From the NCBI GenBank assembly GCA_002798195.1, contig NWQM01000017.1, positions 66,435 through 130,434 of the forward strand: a DNA stretch of 64,000 nucleotides, written 5' to 3'. Every line of letters starts with the position of its first letter. Position 1 is the first letter of the stretch. This DNA is from Lysobacteraceae bacterium NML03-0222 (GTDB lineage: Bacteria; Pseudomonadota; Gammaproteobacteria; Xanthomonadales; Xanthomonadaceae). A program made the position numbers and the translations under genes. Below are positions 33,488-42,637 of this stretch, piece after piece. Below the pieces are notes generated by a model, which saw nothing but the letters and a program-made list of their open reading frames with translations, made no database searches and was not told the DNA's origin.

Positions 33488-35191
33488 TTAATGGCGCGGG
33501 TTGAAGTCCAGCAGCAGCGGGTCATGGTCGGAGCTGCGCAGTGGCGAGGCCTCGGGTTTGCGGCTGCCTTCGGCTTCATCGGCATTGATATGCCATTCGT
33601 GCGCGGCGGTGAGCCATGTGCGCATGAGGGGATTCACGAAAGCATGATCCAGTCGCCCGGCCTGGCCTTCATATACATAGGAGTACGGCTGTTGCACGCC
33701 AAGTGCGGCAAAGGCGTCTTGCCAGCCATGCGCCAGCAGCCAGCGCGGCGGGTCTTCCATGGCATAGGCATTGAAGTCGCCGAGCATCACCACTGGCTGT
33801 CCGGCGTATTGGCTCTGCACCCAGCCATCGAGCTGCCTGACCGATTCAAGCCGGGTGGCATTCCAGCATGACTGTCCATCGCGCTGGTTGCTATCGGCAG
33901 CGCGTGCATTGCGGCAGCCTTTGGATTTGAGATGGTTGGCAATCACCACGAAGGGTGCGCTGGCACCGCTGCGGAAACGTGCAGCGATGGCGGGGCGGCT
34001 GAAGCGGGCAAACGGTCCGCGATCAAGCACCTTGGGCGGCTCCAGAAGCTGCACCTTGCTGCTGCGATAAATCATGCCATTGCGGATGGCGTCTTGATTG
34101 GCATTGGCCGCCACCGGAACGGCGCGCCAGTCGCCGCCGTGGCGGGCATTGAGTGCCGCCAGCAGTTGCGATTCGGCAGCCAGTGCGTCCTGGCCGTCAT
34201 TTTCCAGCTCCATCAGGGCGATGATGTCGGCATCCAGTGCGGTCAGCGCTGCGATATGCCTGGCCAATTGCTGTTGGTAGCGCTCATGGTTTTGGGCGCC
34301 GCGCGGGGTAGGAAAACCGCCGCCCTGACCATCACCATTGAACAGGTTCTCCAGATTGAAAGCGGCTATGCGCAGGCGACCCTGGCGGATTGGGGCTGTC
34401 GGTGCAGCTTGCGGCTGGATGTTCAGTGCCTGCCCCAGTTGCAGGTGATAGCGGCCAAAGCGCTCATCGATGATGCCCTCGGCAGCATGCAGCTGGCTGC
34501 CCAGGCGCGGGATTTCACGGCGCATCGCGCTGCGACCTTCGGCATCGGCCAGCCACAGGCTGCGGGCGCGGTTCTCGGCGGCCAGCTGGTTGGCCGCAGC
34601 ACCGGGCAGAGCCAGCTCGGTGGGCGTCCATAGCCGTCCGCCAAAAGCGGCCTGCCAGCGTCCAAAGCGGGCGGCATGCTGGCTGCCGGTCAGGGTCAGC
34701 GGTACGCTGATTTTGACGCGCATGGCCTCGAGCCTTTCCCAATCGGCTTCGAGCTCAGGTGCCTGGCGGATTTCTCGTGCGGCGGGCATTGGCCGAGCGC
34801 GGGTCGGCACCGCACTTGTCACCTGCACGGCGGTGATGCGGCTGCTGTTTTGGGTGTCGAGTTCAAGCACCGTGCCGCTGACGGCAAGGCTGGTGCCGAC
34901 TTGCAGATTATCGGGCGCTCCCAGCAGAAACACCGCATCGGAGGTGCTTTCATCACCATCGCCCGCATCCTGCAGGCTGAACATCCAGCCGTCTTTGGTT
35001 TTGATGCGCGCAGTGATGACGCCTGTCACCTGCACTTGCTGCCCCTGCAATGGGCTTGTATTGCCAGAGCCTTGTAGTTGACCAATGGCAAGCCCCTTGC
35101 CGGGGGCTATCTGGCTGGCAGCAAGGCAGCCGGCAAGGGCAAGGCTAAGTGCCGCAGTCAGCGGCAGTTTCGGTGCAAGGGAGATTTTCAT
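33488..35191 (-). CDS. Exported endonuclease/exonuclease/phosphatase, ExeM/NucH family
   Basis: The 567-residue product has a lipoprotein-like signal (LSLALAGCLAAS), an OB-fold-like N-terminal part (about 40-130: GQQVQVTGVITARIKTKDGW), then an EEP nuclease domain (about 275-565). That domain includes RIAAFNLENLFNGDG, LMELENDGQDAL, VMLGDFNAYAMEDPPR and the final SDHDPLLLDF. Such proteins act as extracellular or surface DNases. The start at 35191 is chosen for the signal peptide. Confidence 0.85.
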   Translation of the reverse strand: MKISLAPKLPLTAALSLALAGCLAASQIAPGKGLAIGQLQGSGNTSPLQGQQVQVTGVITARIKTKDGWMFSLQDAGDGDESTSDAVFLLGAPDNLQVGTSLAVSGTVLELDTQNSSRITAVQVTSAVPTRARPMPAAREIRQAPELEADWERLEAMRVKISVPLTLTGSQHAARFGRWQAAFGGRLWTPTELALPGAAANQLAAENRARSLWLADAEGRSAMRREIPRLGSQLHAAEGIIDERFGRYHLQLGQALNIQPQAAPTAPIRQGRLRIAAFNLENLFNGDGQGGGFPTPRGAQNHERYQQQLARHIAALTALDADIIALMELENDGQDALAAESQLLAALNARHGGDWRAVPVAANANQDAIRNGMIYRSSKVQLLEPPKVLDRGPFARFSRPAIAARFRSGASAPFVVIANHLKSKGCRNARAADSNQRDGQSCWNATRLESVRQLDGWVQSQYAGQPVVMLGDFNAYAMEDPPRWLLAHGWQDAFAALGVQQPYSYVYEGQAGRLDHAFVNPLMRTWLTAAHEWHINADEAEGSRKPEASPLRSSDHDPLLLDFNPRH

Positions 35192-35200
35192 GAACTTGGC

Positions 35201-35226
35201 AAAAACAAACGCCGCCCGAAGGCGGC
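35201..35226 (-). terminator. Rho-independent terminator after cytochrome c5 gene
   Basis: GCCGCC-TTCG-GGCGGC stem (35211-35226) followed on the minus strand by GTTTGTTTTT. It lies 20 bases past the cytochrome gene stop, just inside the next gene's upstream region. Confidence 0.8.
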
Positions 35227-35245
35227 GCATGCAATAGATGAGGGC

Positions 35246-35740
35246 TTACTTGCTTTGCGCAACCATCCAGTCAACGCTGGCCATCACTTGCTCGTCGGTC
35301 AGTGCCGGATTGCCGCCACGGGCGGGCATCGTGCCGGTAGCGCCGGTGAAGCCCTCGATGGCGTGCCTGTGCAGGGTTTCAAGGCCGGACTTGGCAAGAC
35401 GTGCGCCAATGCCTGCAGCGTTCAGCATCGGGGCGCCACCTGCGCCCGAGGTATGGCAGCCGGTGCACAGGCTGTTGTAGATGACTTCGCCATCAAGCGT
35501 GCCGCCATAAGCTGCCTGCGAGGTTGCGGCTTTGGCCGCCGCCGCAGCAGCAGCCGCGGCCAGCGCTGCACCAGTGGAGCCCGAATACACCGCGCCAATC
35601 GGTGACAAGCGTTCAGCGGTCTGAGCTTTGACCTCGGGCGCCATTTTTTGTGGCAACAGCGTGTCGGTATTGCGCACAAACAAAACCAATGCCACGGCTG
35701 CAACGGCCAAGGGAACGATCAGCAAAGAAAACTTTTTCAT
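35246..35740 (-). CDS. Cytochrome c5-family protein
   Basis: The 164-residue protein has an uncleaved or late-cleaved N-terminal membrane segment (LLIVPLAVAAVALVLFV), an alanine-rich linker, and one c-type heme domain with CTGCH (about 94-98) and the axial Met in GTMPARGGNP. It should be a membrane-anchored periplasmic electron carrier. Its own terminator follows at 35201-35226. Confidence 0.88.
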   Translation of the reverse strand: MKKFSLLIVPLAVAAVALVLFVRNTDTLLPQKMAPEVKAQTAERLSPIGAVYSGSTGAALAAAAAAAAAKAATSQAAYGGTLDGEVIYNSLCTGCHTSGAGGAPMLNAAGIGARLAKSGLETLHRHAIEGFTGATGTMPARGGNPALTDEQVMASVDWMVAQSK

Positions 35741-35835
35741 AAGCTCTAAGGAGTGCTTTTCACGGACGGACTTCTCCGAATGGCCATAAGGACAAACGGG
35801 CGGTTGACAAGTATAAGGCCGCAGGCAGGCCGGGA

Positions 35836-36693
35836 CTAGGGTGTGGCGAGGAACTGGGCCAATACTGCAGCCACCTCTGCCGGTGTTTCCATGTGCAGAT
35901 GGTGGCTGCCGGGCAGGAAATGCGCCTGACCGTTGCCAAGTGCGGCCACCAGGCGACGGCGCTGGTCATCGGGCAAATAAGGCTGGGCGGGTGTGGCAAA
36001 AACCACTTGGGTGGGGCATTCAATGCTGGCCAGCAGGGCGGCGATTTGCGCTTCGACCGGGCGCAGGAAGGTCGGCACCATCAGCCGCTGGTCACTGGAC
36101 CAGACCAGCCCTTCCGGTATCTGTTGCACGCCGCGCTCGACAAGCAGCCGTGCCACCGGCTCGCTCATCTGGTTGGCGGCCATGCGGGCAGCGATGGCGG
36201 GCGCGACTTGGCTGAACACGCGCTTGTTTTTGCCGCGCAGGGCGCGTGCGGCAGTCACCGATTCGCGCATCCGTTGCCCGGCTTCTTCTGCCGGGTGGGT
36301 CAGGCCGCCCAGGGCTTCGATGCAGGCAAGTTTTTCCACGCGCTCGGGTGCCGCGGCCGCCACCAGACTGGCAATGGCCGCACCCATGGAGTGCCCCAGC
36401 AGGCCAAAACGCTCCCAGCCCAGGGCATCGGCGACATCCAGCACATGGTGTACCGCAAGCTCGAAGGTATAGGGGATGCCGGCAGGCAGATGCACGCTAT
36501 GCCCGTGGCCGGGCAGGTCGATGGCGACCAGCTCGATATCGTGCAGATGCTGTGCCAGCGGCAGGAAGCTGGCGGCATTGTCCAGCCAGCCATGCAGTGC
36601 CAGCACACGCGGCTGGCCGCTTTGGCCGCCACGCAATGCCGCAATCGGGCCAATGGCGATATCGATACGGGTTTCTTGCAGGGAGATGGACAA
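35836..36693 (-). CDS. Alpha/beta-fold hydrolase
   Basis: The 285-residue protein has the oxyanion block LALHGWLDNAASFLPLA, a LPGHGHS strand, nucleophile elbow GLLGHSMGAAIAS (catalytic Ser) and a C-terminal PGSHHLHMETP with the catalytic His. Specific substrate unknown. The start is a problem: the frame is open upstream into hemH, no ATG lies at the right place, and the TTG at 36693, with GAGA upstream, is chosen. It lies 25 bases after hemH in the same direction. Confidence 0.8.
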   Translation of the reverse strand: MSISLQETRIDIAIGPIAALRGGQSGQPRVLALHGWLDNAASFLPLAQHLHDIELVAIDLPGHGHSVHLPAGIPYTFELAVHHVLDVADALGWERFGLLGHSMGAAIASLVAAAAPERVEKLACIEALGGLTHPAEEAGQRMRESVTAARALRGKNKRVFSQVAPAIAARMAANQMSEPVARLLVERGVQQIPEGLVWSSDQRLMVPTFLRPVEAQIAALLASIECPTQVVFATPAQPYLPDDQRRRLVAALGNGQAHFLPGSHHLHMETPAEVAAVLAQFLATP

Positions 36694-36718
36694 GGCAGAT
36701 TCTCGTTGGCAGGACAGC

Positions 36719-37687
36719 TCAGCGTGGCAGCAGCGCTGCCAGCGCATCGACATGTGCCGGGCTATCGTTGAGGCAGGGGATGTAGCGCAGTGCGGTGCCA
36801 CCGGCAGCGCGGAAGGCCTCGGCGTTTTGCTCGGTGATTTCTTCCAGCGTTTCCAGGCAGTCCACGGCAAAACCGGGGCAGACCACATCCAGGGTGCGGG
36901 TGCCGTCGCGCCCCAGCTGCTCCAGCGTTGGCAGGGTATAGGGCTGCAGCCAGCGCTCGCGGCCAAAGCGCGACTGGTAGGTCAGCAGGATTTCCTCGCG
37001 GGGAATATCCAGCGCGGCGGCAATCGCGGCGGTGCTGGCCTCGCATTGTGCGGCATAAGGGTCGCCCGCTCGCACCAGACGCTCGGGGATACCGTGGTAG
37101 GAGAACACCAGCTTTTCGCCACGCCCATGCTGTGCCCAGTGTTGCCGGATGCGCTCGGCAATGGCCGCTGCCCAAGCCGGATGCTGGTGATAATCGCGTA
37201 TCAGCTGCAGGCGGGTATCGGCAAAACGCTGTTGCAGGGCGGCCACGGCATCCTCCACCGAGCCGGTGGTGGTGGTGGAATATTGCGGATACAGCGGCAA
37301 TACGGTGATGTCCCGATGGCCCTCGTCGTGCAGTGCTTGCACCACCTTGGCAAGCGCCGGCTCGCCATAGCGCATTGCTGTGCGTACTTGCCAGCCATCC
37401 AGTGCGTTGTCCATGGCCTTGGCAAGACGCAGGCCATAGGCCAGCAGTGGTGAACCTTCGGGCATCCAGATTTCGGCATATTTTTCTGCCACCGCCGGGC
37501 TTCTGCGCGGCAGGATGACCCAGTCCAGCAAGGGCTTCCAGATGAAATGCGGAATCTGCACCACACGCTTGTCGGTGAGAAATTCACGCAAATAACGGCG
37601 CACGGCCTCGGCCGTGGGGGCGGAGGGGGTGCCGAGGTTGACAATAACCAGGGCGCGCGACTTCGGGGCTGGCATGGGGGCTGGCAT
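36719..37687 (-). CDS. hemH: Ferrochelatase
   Basis: The 322-residue protein inserts iron into protoporphyrin IX (EC 4.98.1.1). Recognisable blocks are LVIVNLGTPSAPTAEAVRRY, the catalytic His in VFSYHGIPERLV, and TYQSRFGRERWLQPYT; the C-terminus has CPGFAVDCLETLEEI. Two close ATGs (37687 and 37675) could both start the protein; 37687 is used. The Pro/Ala-rich first residues lie before the conserved core. Confidence 0.94.
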   Translation of the reverse strand: MPAPMPAPKSRALVIVNLGTPSAPTAEAVRRYLREFLTDKRVVQIPHFIWKPLLDWVILPRRSPAVAEKYAEIWMPEGSPLLAYGLRLAKAMDNALDGWQVRTAMRYGEPALAKVVQALHDEGHRDITVLPLYPQYSTTTTGSVEDAVAALQQRFADTRLQLIRDYHQHPAWAAAIAERIRQHWAQHGRGEKLVFSYHGIPERLVRAGDPYAAQCEASTAAIAAALDIPREEILLTYQSRFGRERWLQPYTLPTLEQLGRDGTRTLDVVCPGFAVDCLETLEEITEQNAEAFRAAGGTALRYIPCLNDSPAHVDALAALLPR

Positions 37688-37799
37688 AGGTGGGCAAGCA
37701 TACCTGCCTTGGCCGGGCAATGCGCGGTTTACCTTCTGGCCGGGATTATGGTCAGCGCTGCCGTTATGCTGATACGCAACTTTTTACGGATTCAGGCTC

Positions 37800-38663
37800 A
37801 TGCGCAAAATCAAGGCTTTGGCGTTTGCCGCCGCACTTTCAGTTGCGGTGCCGGTCATGGCAGGCCAGCACGAAGATGCCCGCGCTCGCGATGCGGTACG
37901 GGTATTGAACGAGAATCTGGCGATTCCCGAGTCAGCGATTCCCGACAAGCTGTTCGACGAGGCGCGCGGGATTATCGTGGTGCCGGAAACCATCAAGGCC
38001 GGGTTGATTTTTGGTGGCCGTCGCGGCCTTGGCCTGATGTCGGTGAAAACCACCGATGGCAGCTGGTCCAATCCGGTATTCATCAAACTGATTGGTGGCA
38101 GCGTGGGTTTCCAGGCCGGGGTGCAGGCTTCGGACATCATTCTGGTGATTCGCAATGACCGTGGCGTGCAGAACATCGTCAACGGCAAATTCACCCTGGG
38201 TGCGGATGCGGCAGCGGCGGCCGGGCCGGTGGGGCGCAATGCCTCGGCCATGACCGATGCGCAGTTCCGCGCGGAAATCTGGTCATGGTCGCGCTCACGC
38301 GGGCTGTTTGCCGGGGTGGCGCTGGATGGCGCGGTACTGAGAATCGACGATGACGCCAATCAGGCCGTGTATGGCCAGGGCGTGACCCCGCGCATGATTT
38401 TTGAAAACCGCGCGCCGCAGCCGGGTAGCCAGGCCACCGTAGCCATGCGCGATGCGCTGGAAGAAGCCAGCGCCACGGCGCGTAGCCGTCGCGCCCCGGT
38501 ACAGCAACAGGCGCCGCAGTATGCCCCGGTGGCGCAGCCTGATGGGCACATGCCCACGCCCGGCATACCACAGCCCGCACCACAAGCTGCGCAGCCGCAG
38601 CAGCCACAAAATCCACCGCAACAGGGGGGCGTGGTGACCACACCATTGCCACCGGTTGAATGA
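37800..38663 (+). CDS. SYLF (Ysc84-type) lipid-binding exported protein
   Basis: The 287-residue protein has a signal peptide (ALSVAVPVMAG), a SYLF domain (about 30-205: DEARGIIVVPETIKAGLIFGG, then GGSVGFQAGVQASDIILVI) and a long Pro/Gln-rich low-complexity tail (about 225-287). SYLF domains bind lipids; in bacteria the role is unclear and they are placed in the periplasm. Plus-strand, just upstream of tatABC. Confidence 0.88.
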   Translation: MRKIKALAFAAALSVAVPVMAGQHEDARARDAVRVLNENLAIPESAIPDKLFDEARGIIVVPETIKAGLIFGGRRGLGLMSVKTTDGSWSNPVFIKLIGGSVGFQAGVQASDIILVIRNDRGVQNIVNGKFTLGADAAAAAGPVGRNASAMTDAQFRAEIWSWSRSRGLFAGVALDGAVLRIDDDANQAVYGQGVTPRMIFENRAPQPGSQATVAMRDALEEASATARSRRAPVQQQAPQYAPVAQPDGHMPTPGIPQPAPQAAQPQQPQNPPQQGGVVTTPLPPVE

Positions 38664-38705
38664 TGCTGCGTTATCCTTGCCGTTTCAGCTTTCTAGTGGG
38701 TGGCA

Positions 38706-38930
38706 ATGATGGTCGGTTGGCGTGAACTTCTGATTCTGCTGGTCATCGTGCTGGTGGTTTTCGGCACCACGCGATTGACCCGTGGCATGCGCGACCTTGG
38801 CAAAGGGGTGCGCGAATTCAAAAAAGGCATGCGTGAGCCGGACGAGCCGCAGGCGCTTGAGGATGCGCGCAGCAAGGCCGTGTCCGCCACGGCGCAAAGC
38901 CACGAGGATAATCATCAGCACAAGTCCTGA
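38706..38930 (+). CDS. tatA: Sec-independent translocase subunit TatA
   Basis: A 74-residue protein with a short N-terminal transmembrane helix (ELLILLVIVLVVFG), the FGTTRL hinge and an amphipathic helix (RGMRDLGKGVREFKKGM), then an acidic tail. The usual polar residue at the start of the helix is here in WRE rather than WQ. TatA forms the pore of the twin-arginine pathway. The start is uncertain: GTG 38700, ATG 38706 and ATG 38709 are all in frame. Confidence 0.9.
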   Translation: MMVGWRELLILLVIVLVVFGTTRLTRGMRDLGKGVREFKKGMREPDEPQALEDARSKAVSATAQSHEDNHQHKS

Positions 38931-38955
38931 TGGCTGACCGCGCAGGCATTGGGCG

Positions 38956-39264
38956 ATGTTTGAAGTCAGTTTCCCCGAACTCATCATCCTGGCAGTGATT
39001 GTGCTGCTGGTACTGGGGCCTGAGCGGCTGCCGCGTGCGGCGCGGTTTGCCGGGCTGTGGGTGCGCCGTGCGCGTGCGCACTGGCACAAGCTCAGGAGCG
39101 AGTTTGAAGAAGAGCTGCATCTCGAGGAGATGCGCCGCAATATGGAGGCCACGCGCAAGGCTTTGGCACAGATGGAGGCCGAAGCCCGTCAATTGGAGGC
39201 AGAAACCGCAGCCAAGGCCGCAGCAGGTGAAAGCCAGAGTGCTGATGGCGGAGAGCGTCGATGA
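38956..39264 (+). CDS. tatB: Sec-independent translocase subunit TatB
   Basis: A 102-residue protein with MFEVSFPELIILAVIVLLVLGPERLP, whose Glu in the membrane helix and GPERLP hinge mark TatB, followed by a long charged amphipathic helix. TatB with TatC forms the receptor for twin-arginine signals. It ends by overlapping the tatC start by four bases. Confidence 0.94.
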   Translation: MFEVSFPELIILAVIVLLVLGPERLPRAARFAGLWVRRARAHWHKLRSEFEEELHLEEMRRNMEATRKALAQMEAEARQLEAETAAKAAAGESQSADGGERR

Positions 39265-40007
39265 GCCAGAATGAGGCTACAGGCTGGCTCTCGCATCTGG
39301 TCGAGCTGCGGGCGCGGCTTTTGAAAGTCATCATCACCGTGGGGGTGCTGTTTGCAGGTTTGGCGGCCTTCAGTGGCCAACTCTACAGCTTGCTGGCCGC
39401 GCCGATGGTGGCCGCTCTGCCCGCAGGCAGCCAACTGGTCGCCATCGACCCGCTGACCCCGTTTTCCACACCACTGCGGCTGGCTCTGTATCTGTCCATC
39501 CTGCTGGCCGCCCCGGTATTGCTCTACCAGCTCTGGGCGTTCATCGCCCCCGGTCTTTACCGGCATGAAAAACGTCTGGCCGTGCCGCTGATGGCCTCGT
39601 CCATGCTGCTGTTTTACGCCGGCTGCGCCTTTGCTTACTTTCTGCTGCTGCCGATGATGTTCAAGTTTCTGGCCATGACCCGGCCAGAAGCGGTGGCGAT
39701 GATGCCCGATATCGCCCGCTATCTGGATTTTGTCGCGGTCATTTCGCTGGCCGCAGGCTTCAGCTTTGAAGTGCCGGTGGCACTGGTGATTCTGGCTGCG
39801 CTGGGCTGGGTGAAGCCCGCACAGCTGCGCTCAATCCGTGGCTATGCGCTGATTGCCATCGCCGTGATAGCCATGCTGGTTACGCCTGGCGATGGCGTGA
39901 CCATGATTTTGCTGATGGTTCCGATGTATCTCCTGTATGAGGTCGGGATAGTCGCCGCCGCCCTGTTGGCGCCGGGTGAAAAACATGCGTCCGCCGATTC
40001 CGCCTGA
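39261..40007 (+). CDS. tatC: Sec-independent translocase subunit TatC
   Basis: A 248-residue, six-helix membrane protein with the TatC signature SHLVELRARLLK at the N-terminus and FSFEVPVALVILAALGWV in the middle. It recognises twin-arginine signal peptides with TatB. ATGA overlap with tatB, and its end overlaps the following RDD gene. Confidence 0.96.
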   Translation: MSQNEATGWLSHLVELRARLLKVIITVGVLFAGLAAFSGQLYSLLAAPMVAALPAGSQLVAIDPLTPFSTPLRLALYLSILLAAPVLLYQLWAFIAPGLYRHEKRLAVPLMASSMLLFYAGCAFAYFLLLPMMFKFLAMTRPEAVAMMPDIARYLDFVAVISLAAGFSFEVPVALVILAALGWVKPAQLRSIRGYALIAIAVIAMLVTPGDGVTMILLMVPMYLLYEVGIVAAALLAPGEKHASADSA

Positions 40008-40689
40008 TTTGCCAGCAGTCGCCGGACTATGGCCGCGCACGGCCGCCTGGTGCGCGGATGCCCTGCTGCTGGCCATGCCTACCGCACTGCTTTCTGCTGC
40101 CCTGCCCGTGGTGCGTGATGCCGGGCTGGTGCAGCATTGGCGCGCCCTGGGTGAGGCGATGGGCTGGCAAATGCAGCGGAGCATCCGCCAGGGAGATGAT
40201 TTTCTGGGCTATATGCGCGATGTGTGGGCAGCAGATGGGCTTGTCCGGGCGCACGTTGAGAACTTCCACCACGCCCTGCTGCAAGGGCTGGGCATCCCGC
40301 TGCTGATATTCATCCTGTTGGGGCTGCTGTACTGGCCACTGTTGGAGTCTGGTCGCAAACACGCCACCTTGGGCAAGCGCTGGGTGGGTCTGCACGTGCG
40401 TGCCCGGCATGCACCGCTTGGCCTTGGCCGTGCATTCAAACGTCATCTGGCGGGCAGCCTGTCCTGGCTTACGCTCAATATTGGTCATTTGCTGATAGCC
40501 ACAAGCGAGAATCGCGCCCTGCATGACCGCATTGCCGATACCTGTGTGGTGTGGCGGCCGGATGCCGCGCAACGCACCCCGTGGTGGGGCCGGCTGCTGA
40601 TAGCGCTGGTGATGGCATTGCCATGGCTACTTGCCGTACTGGCGGGTGCGCAACTGAGTGCCGCGATGGCGGCCTCTTTGGCAGCCTGA
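39985..40689 (+). CDS. RDD-family membrane protein
   Basis: The 234-residue protein has the RDD pattern: an RTAAWCADALLLAMP first helix, a second helix (LIFILLGLLYWPLLESG) followed by the conserved GKRWVGLHVRA loop, then the basic RAFKRHLAG and a C-terminal helix pair. Function of RDD proteins is mostly unknown; some are Na+/H+ antiporters. Its start overlaps tatC by 23 bases, so it belongs to the tat operon. An earlier GTG at 39976 is possible. Confidence 0.8.
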   Translation: MRPPIPPDLPAVAGLWPRTAAWCADALLLAMPTALLSAALPVVRDAGLVQHWRALGEAMGWQMQRSIRQGDDFLGYMRDVWAADGLVRAHVENFHHALLQGLGIPLLIFILLGLLYWPLLESGRKHATLGKRWVGLHVRARHAPLGLGRAFKRHLAGSLSWLTLNIGHLLIATSENRALHDRIADTCVVWRPDAAQRTPWWGRLLIALVMALPWLLAVLAGAQLSAAMAASLAA

Positions 40690-41604
40690 TTACAGCTCGA
40701 TGCTGCCTTGCGTTGCAAGGGTGGGGGCTTCGGGCGCAGCGGCAAAGGTGTCGCGCCAGATGAGGTAGCCACCACCGCAGACGATGACCAACAGCACGGC
40801 GGCAAAGCACATGCCGAGCACGAAGGTGACCAGCAGTGCCAGCGGCATGAACAGGGCACCCAGCAGCAACATCACCATGCTGAGCACCATCGACAGCAGT
40901 ACCGCGCTGAGCATCGTCAGCACAAAGAACAGGGTGATGGCCAAAAAATTGGCAGCCAAATTGCGCACTGCGGCAAGCGCTGCGGACTTGATGGCGGCCA
41001 GTACACTGCTGTTGGAAAGGGCGATCAGCGCGATGCCCAGCAGCATGGTGATGGCGGTGAAGTAGTTGAGGCAGACTTGCCAGACAAACATCAGTAACGG
41101 GTGCGCCGGCGCAGGCAGCTGGGTAGGGGCTTGTTGCGGATTCTGCATGATGCTGTTCAGCGCCTCGTTGTAGGCGGCCATGTATTCCTCGCCAGCCAGT
41201 TGCCGGGTGATGAGCATGCCAGCGGCCATCAGCAGGATTTGCAGGCCGCCAAGTGCGGCCAGCCGGCCGGCGCGTCCCAGTGCAAATGGCCGGTACAAGT
41301 CGCGTGCGGCGGTCGGGCGTCCGGCTTCGGCCTCGGCAATCACATGCATCAGCCCGCCGGCCAGAATCGGCATCATCATGAAAATCGCCACCACCATCAG
41401 CAGGGTGATGAGCAGGGTCGGGGTGCTGACTTCGCCACCGCCAAACAGCGCAACCAGTACGCCGCCTGCCATCACCATGGCGTACAGGCTGCCGACCAAA
41501 AGCAGCGCCGCGCCAAAAATTGCACGCGGGTTGCGCATGCCCAGATTGATGGCCTGGACGAGCCAGTGCCAGGCTTGAAGTGGCGGAAGCGGACGGATGG
41601 GCAT
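40690..41604 (-). CDS. Multi-pass inner-membrane protein, BPSS1780 type
   Basis: The 304-residue protein has six or so hydrophobic helices: LVGSLYAMVMAGGVLVALF, LLITLLMVVAIFMMMPI, LGGLQILLMAAGMLI, and three C-terminal ones ending in VLLVIVCGGGYLIW. The opening ARDLYRPF-type motif between helices and the overall layout fit the BPSS1780/DUF2189-like membrane family; function unknown. The ATG at 41604 is chosen because the longer frame (to 41745) overlaps glyQ. Convergent with the RDD gene with no gap. Confidence 0.65.
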   Translation of the reverse strand: MPIRPLPPLQAWHWLVQAINLGMRNPRAIFGAALLLVGSLYAMVMAGGVLVALFGGGEVSTPTLLITLLMVVAIFMMMPILAGGLMHVIAEAEAGRPTAARDLYRPFALGRAGRLAALGGLQILLMAAGMLITRQLAGEEYMAAYNEALNSIMQNPQQAPTQLPAPAHPLLMFVWQVCLNYFTAITMLLGIALIALSNSSVLAAIKSAALAAVRNLAANFLAITLFFVLTMLSAVLLSMVLSMVMLLLGALFMPLALLVTFVLGMCFAAVLLVIVCGGGYLIWRDTFAAAPEAPTLATQGSIEL

Positions 41605-41719
41605 GATGGCGGCCTGGGCAAATGCAGAAGCTGCGGTAATGGCTGCGAATTGTCGCAGAATGCCGCTGCAAACGGGCTGGCCGCTATAATTTGCGGCTGT
41701 TTTTCGTGATTTCAGATTG

Positions 41720-42637
41720 ATGTCTGCCGACCGCGTTTCCATCACCTTTCAGGAACTCATCCAGCGCCTCAATGCCTATTGGGCAGCGCAGGGCTGTGTT
41801 CTGATCCAGCCGCTCGACCTTGAGGTCGGTGCCGGCACCTTTCATCCGGCCACCTTCCTGCGCGCGCTGGGGCCTGAGCCGTGGAATGCGGCCTATGTGC
41901 AGCCCTCGCGCCGTCCCACCGATGGTCGCTATGGCGAGAACCCGAACCGCCTGCAGCGCTATTACCAGTTTCAAGTGGTGATGAAGCCCTCGCCGGACAA
42001 TATCGTCGAGCTGTACTTCGATTCGCTCAAGGCGCTGGGCGTTGACCCTGAAGTGCATGACCTGCGGCTGGTCGAGGACAACTGGGAATCGCCCACGCTG
42101 GGCGCCTGGGGACTGGGCTGGGAAGTGTGGTTGAACGGCATGGAAGTCACCCAGTTCACCTATTTCCAGCAGGCGGGCGGGCTGGAATGCAAGCCGGTGC
42201 TGGGCGAAATCACCTACGGCCTTGAGCGGCTGTGCATGTATCTGCAGAACGTCGATAACGTGTTTGACCTGGTGTGGACGTATGGCCCGGACGGCGCGCC
42301 GGTGCATTACCGCGATGTCTATCACCAGAACGAGGTGGAGCAGAGCACCTACAATTTTGAATATGCCGATGTGACCGAGCTGTTCCACCGTTTCGACGCC
42401 TGCGAGCGCGAAGCACTGGCACTGGTGGAGGCGGGTCTGCCGCTGCCGGCCTATGAGCAGGTGATGAAGGCCAGCCACAGCTTCAACTTGCTGGATGCGC
42501 GCCGTGCGATTTCGGTCACCGAACGCCAGCGCTATATCCTGCGGGTGCGCAATCTGGCGCGCGCGGTGGCTGAAGGTTATTACGCACAACGCGAGAAACT
42601 GGGCTTTCCCGGTTTGCACAAGGAGGCCGCCCGATGA
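41720..42637 (+). CDS. glyQ: Glycyl-tRNA synthetase alpha subunit
   Basis: The 305-residue protein is the catalytic subunit of the bacterial alpha2beta2 glycyl-tRNA synthetase: FQELIQRLNAYWAAQGCVL, AYVQPSRRPTDGRYGENPNR and FTYFQQAGGLECKPV. It makes Gly-tRNA (EC 6.1.1.14). A TTG codon immediately precedes the ATG. glyS starts inside its last four bases. Confidence 0.97.
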   Translation: MSADRVSITFQELIQRLNAYWAAQGCVLIQPLDLEVGAGTFHPATFLRALGPEPWNAAYVQPSRRPTDGRYGENPNRLQRYYQFQVVMKPSPDNIVELYFDSLKALGVDPEVHDLRLVEDNWESPTLGAWGLGWEVWLNGMEVTQFTYFQQAGGLECKPVLGEITYGLERLCMYLQNVDNVFDLVWTYGPDGAPVHYRDVYHQNEVEQSTYNFEYADVTELFHRFDACEREALALVEAGLPLPAYEQVMKASHSFNLLDARRAISVTERQRYILRVRNLARAVAEGYYAQREKLGFPGLHKEAAR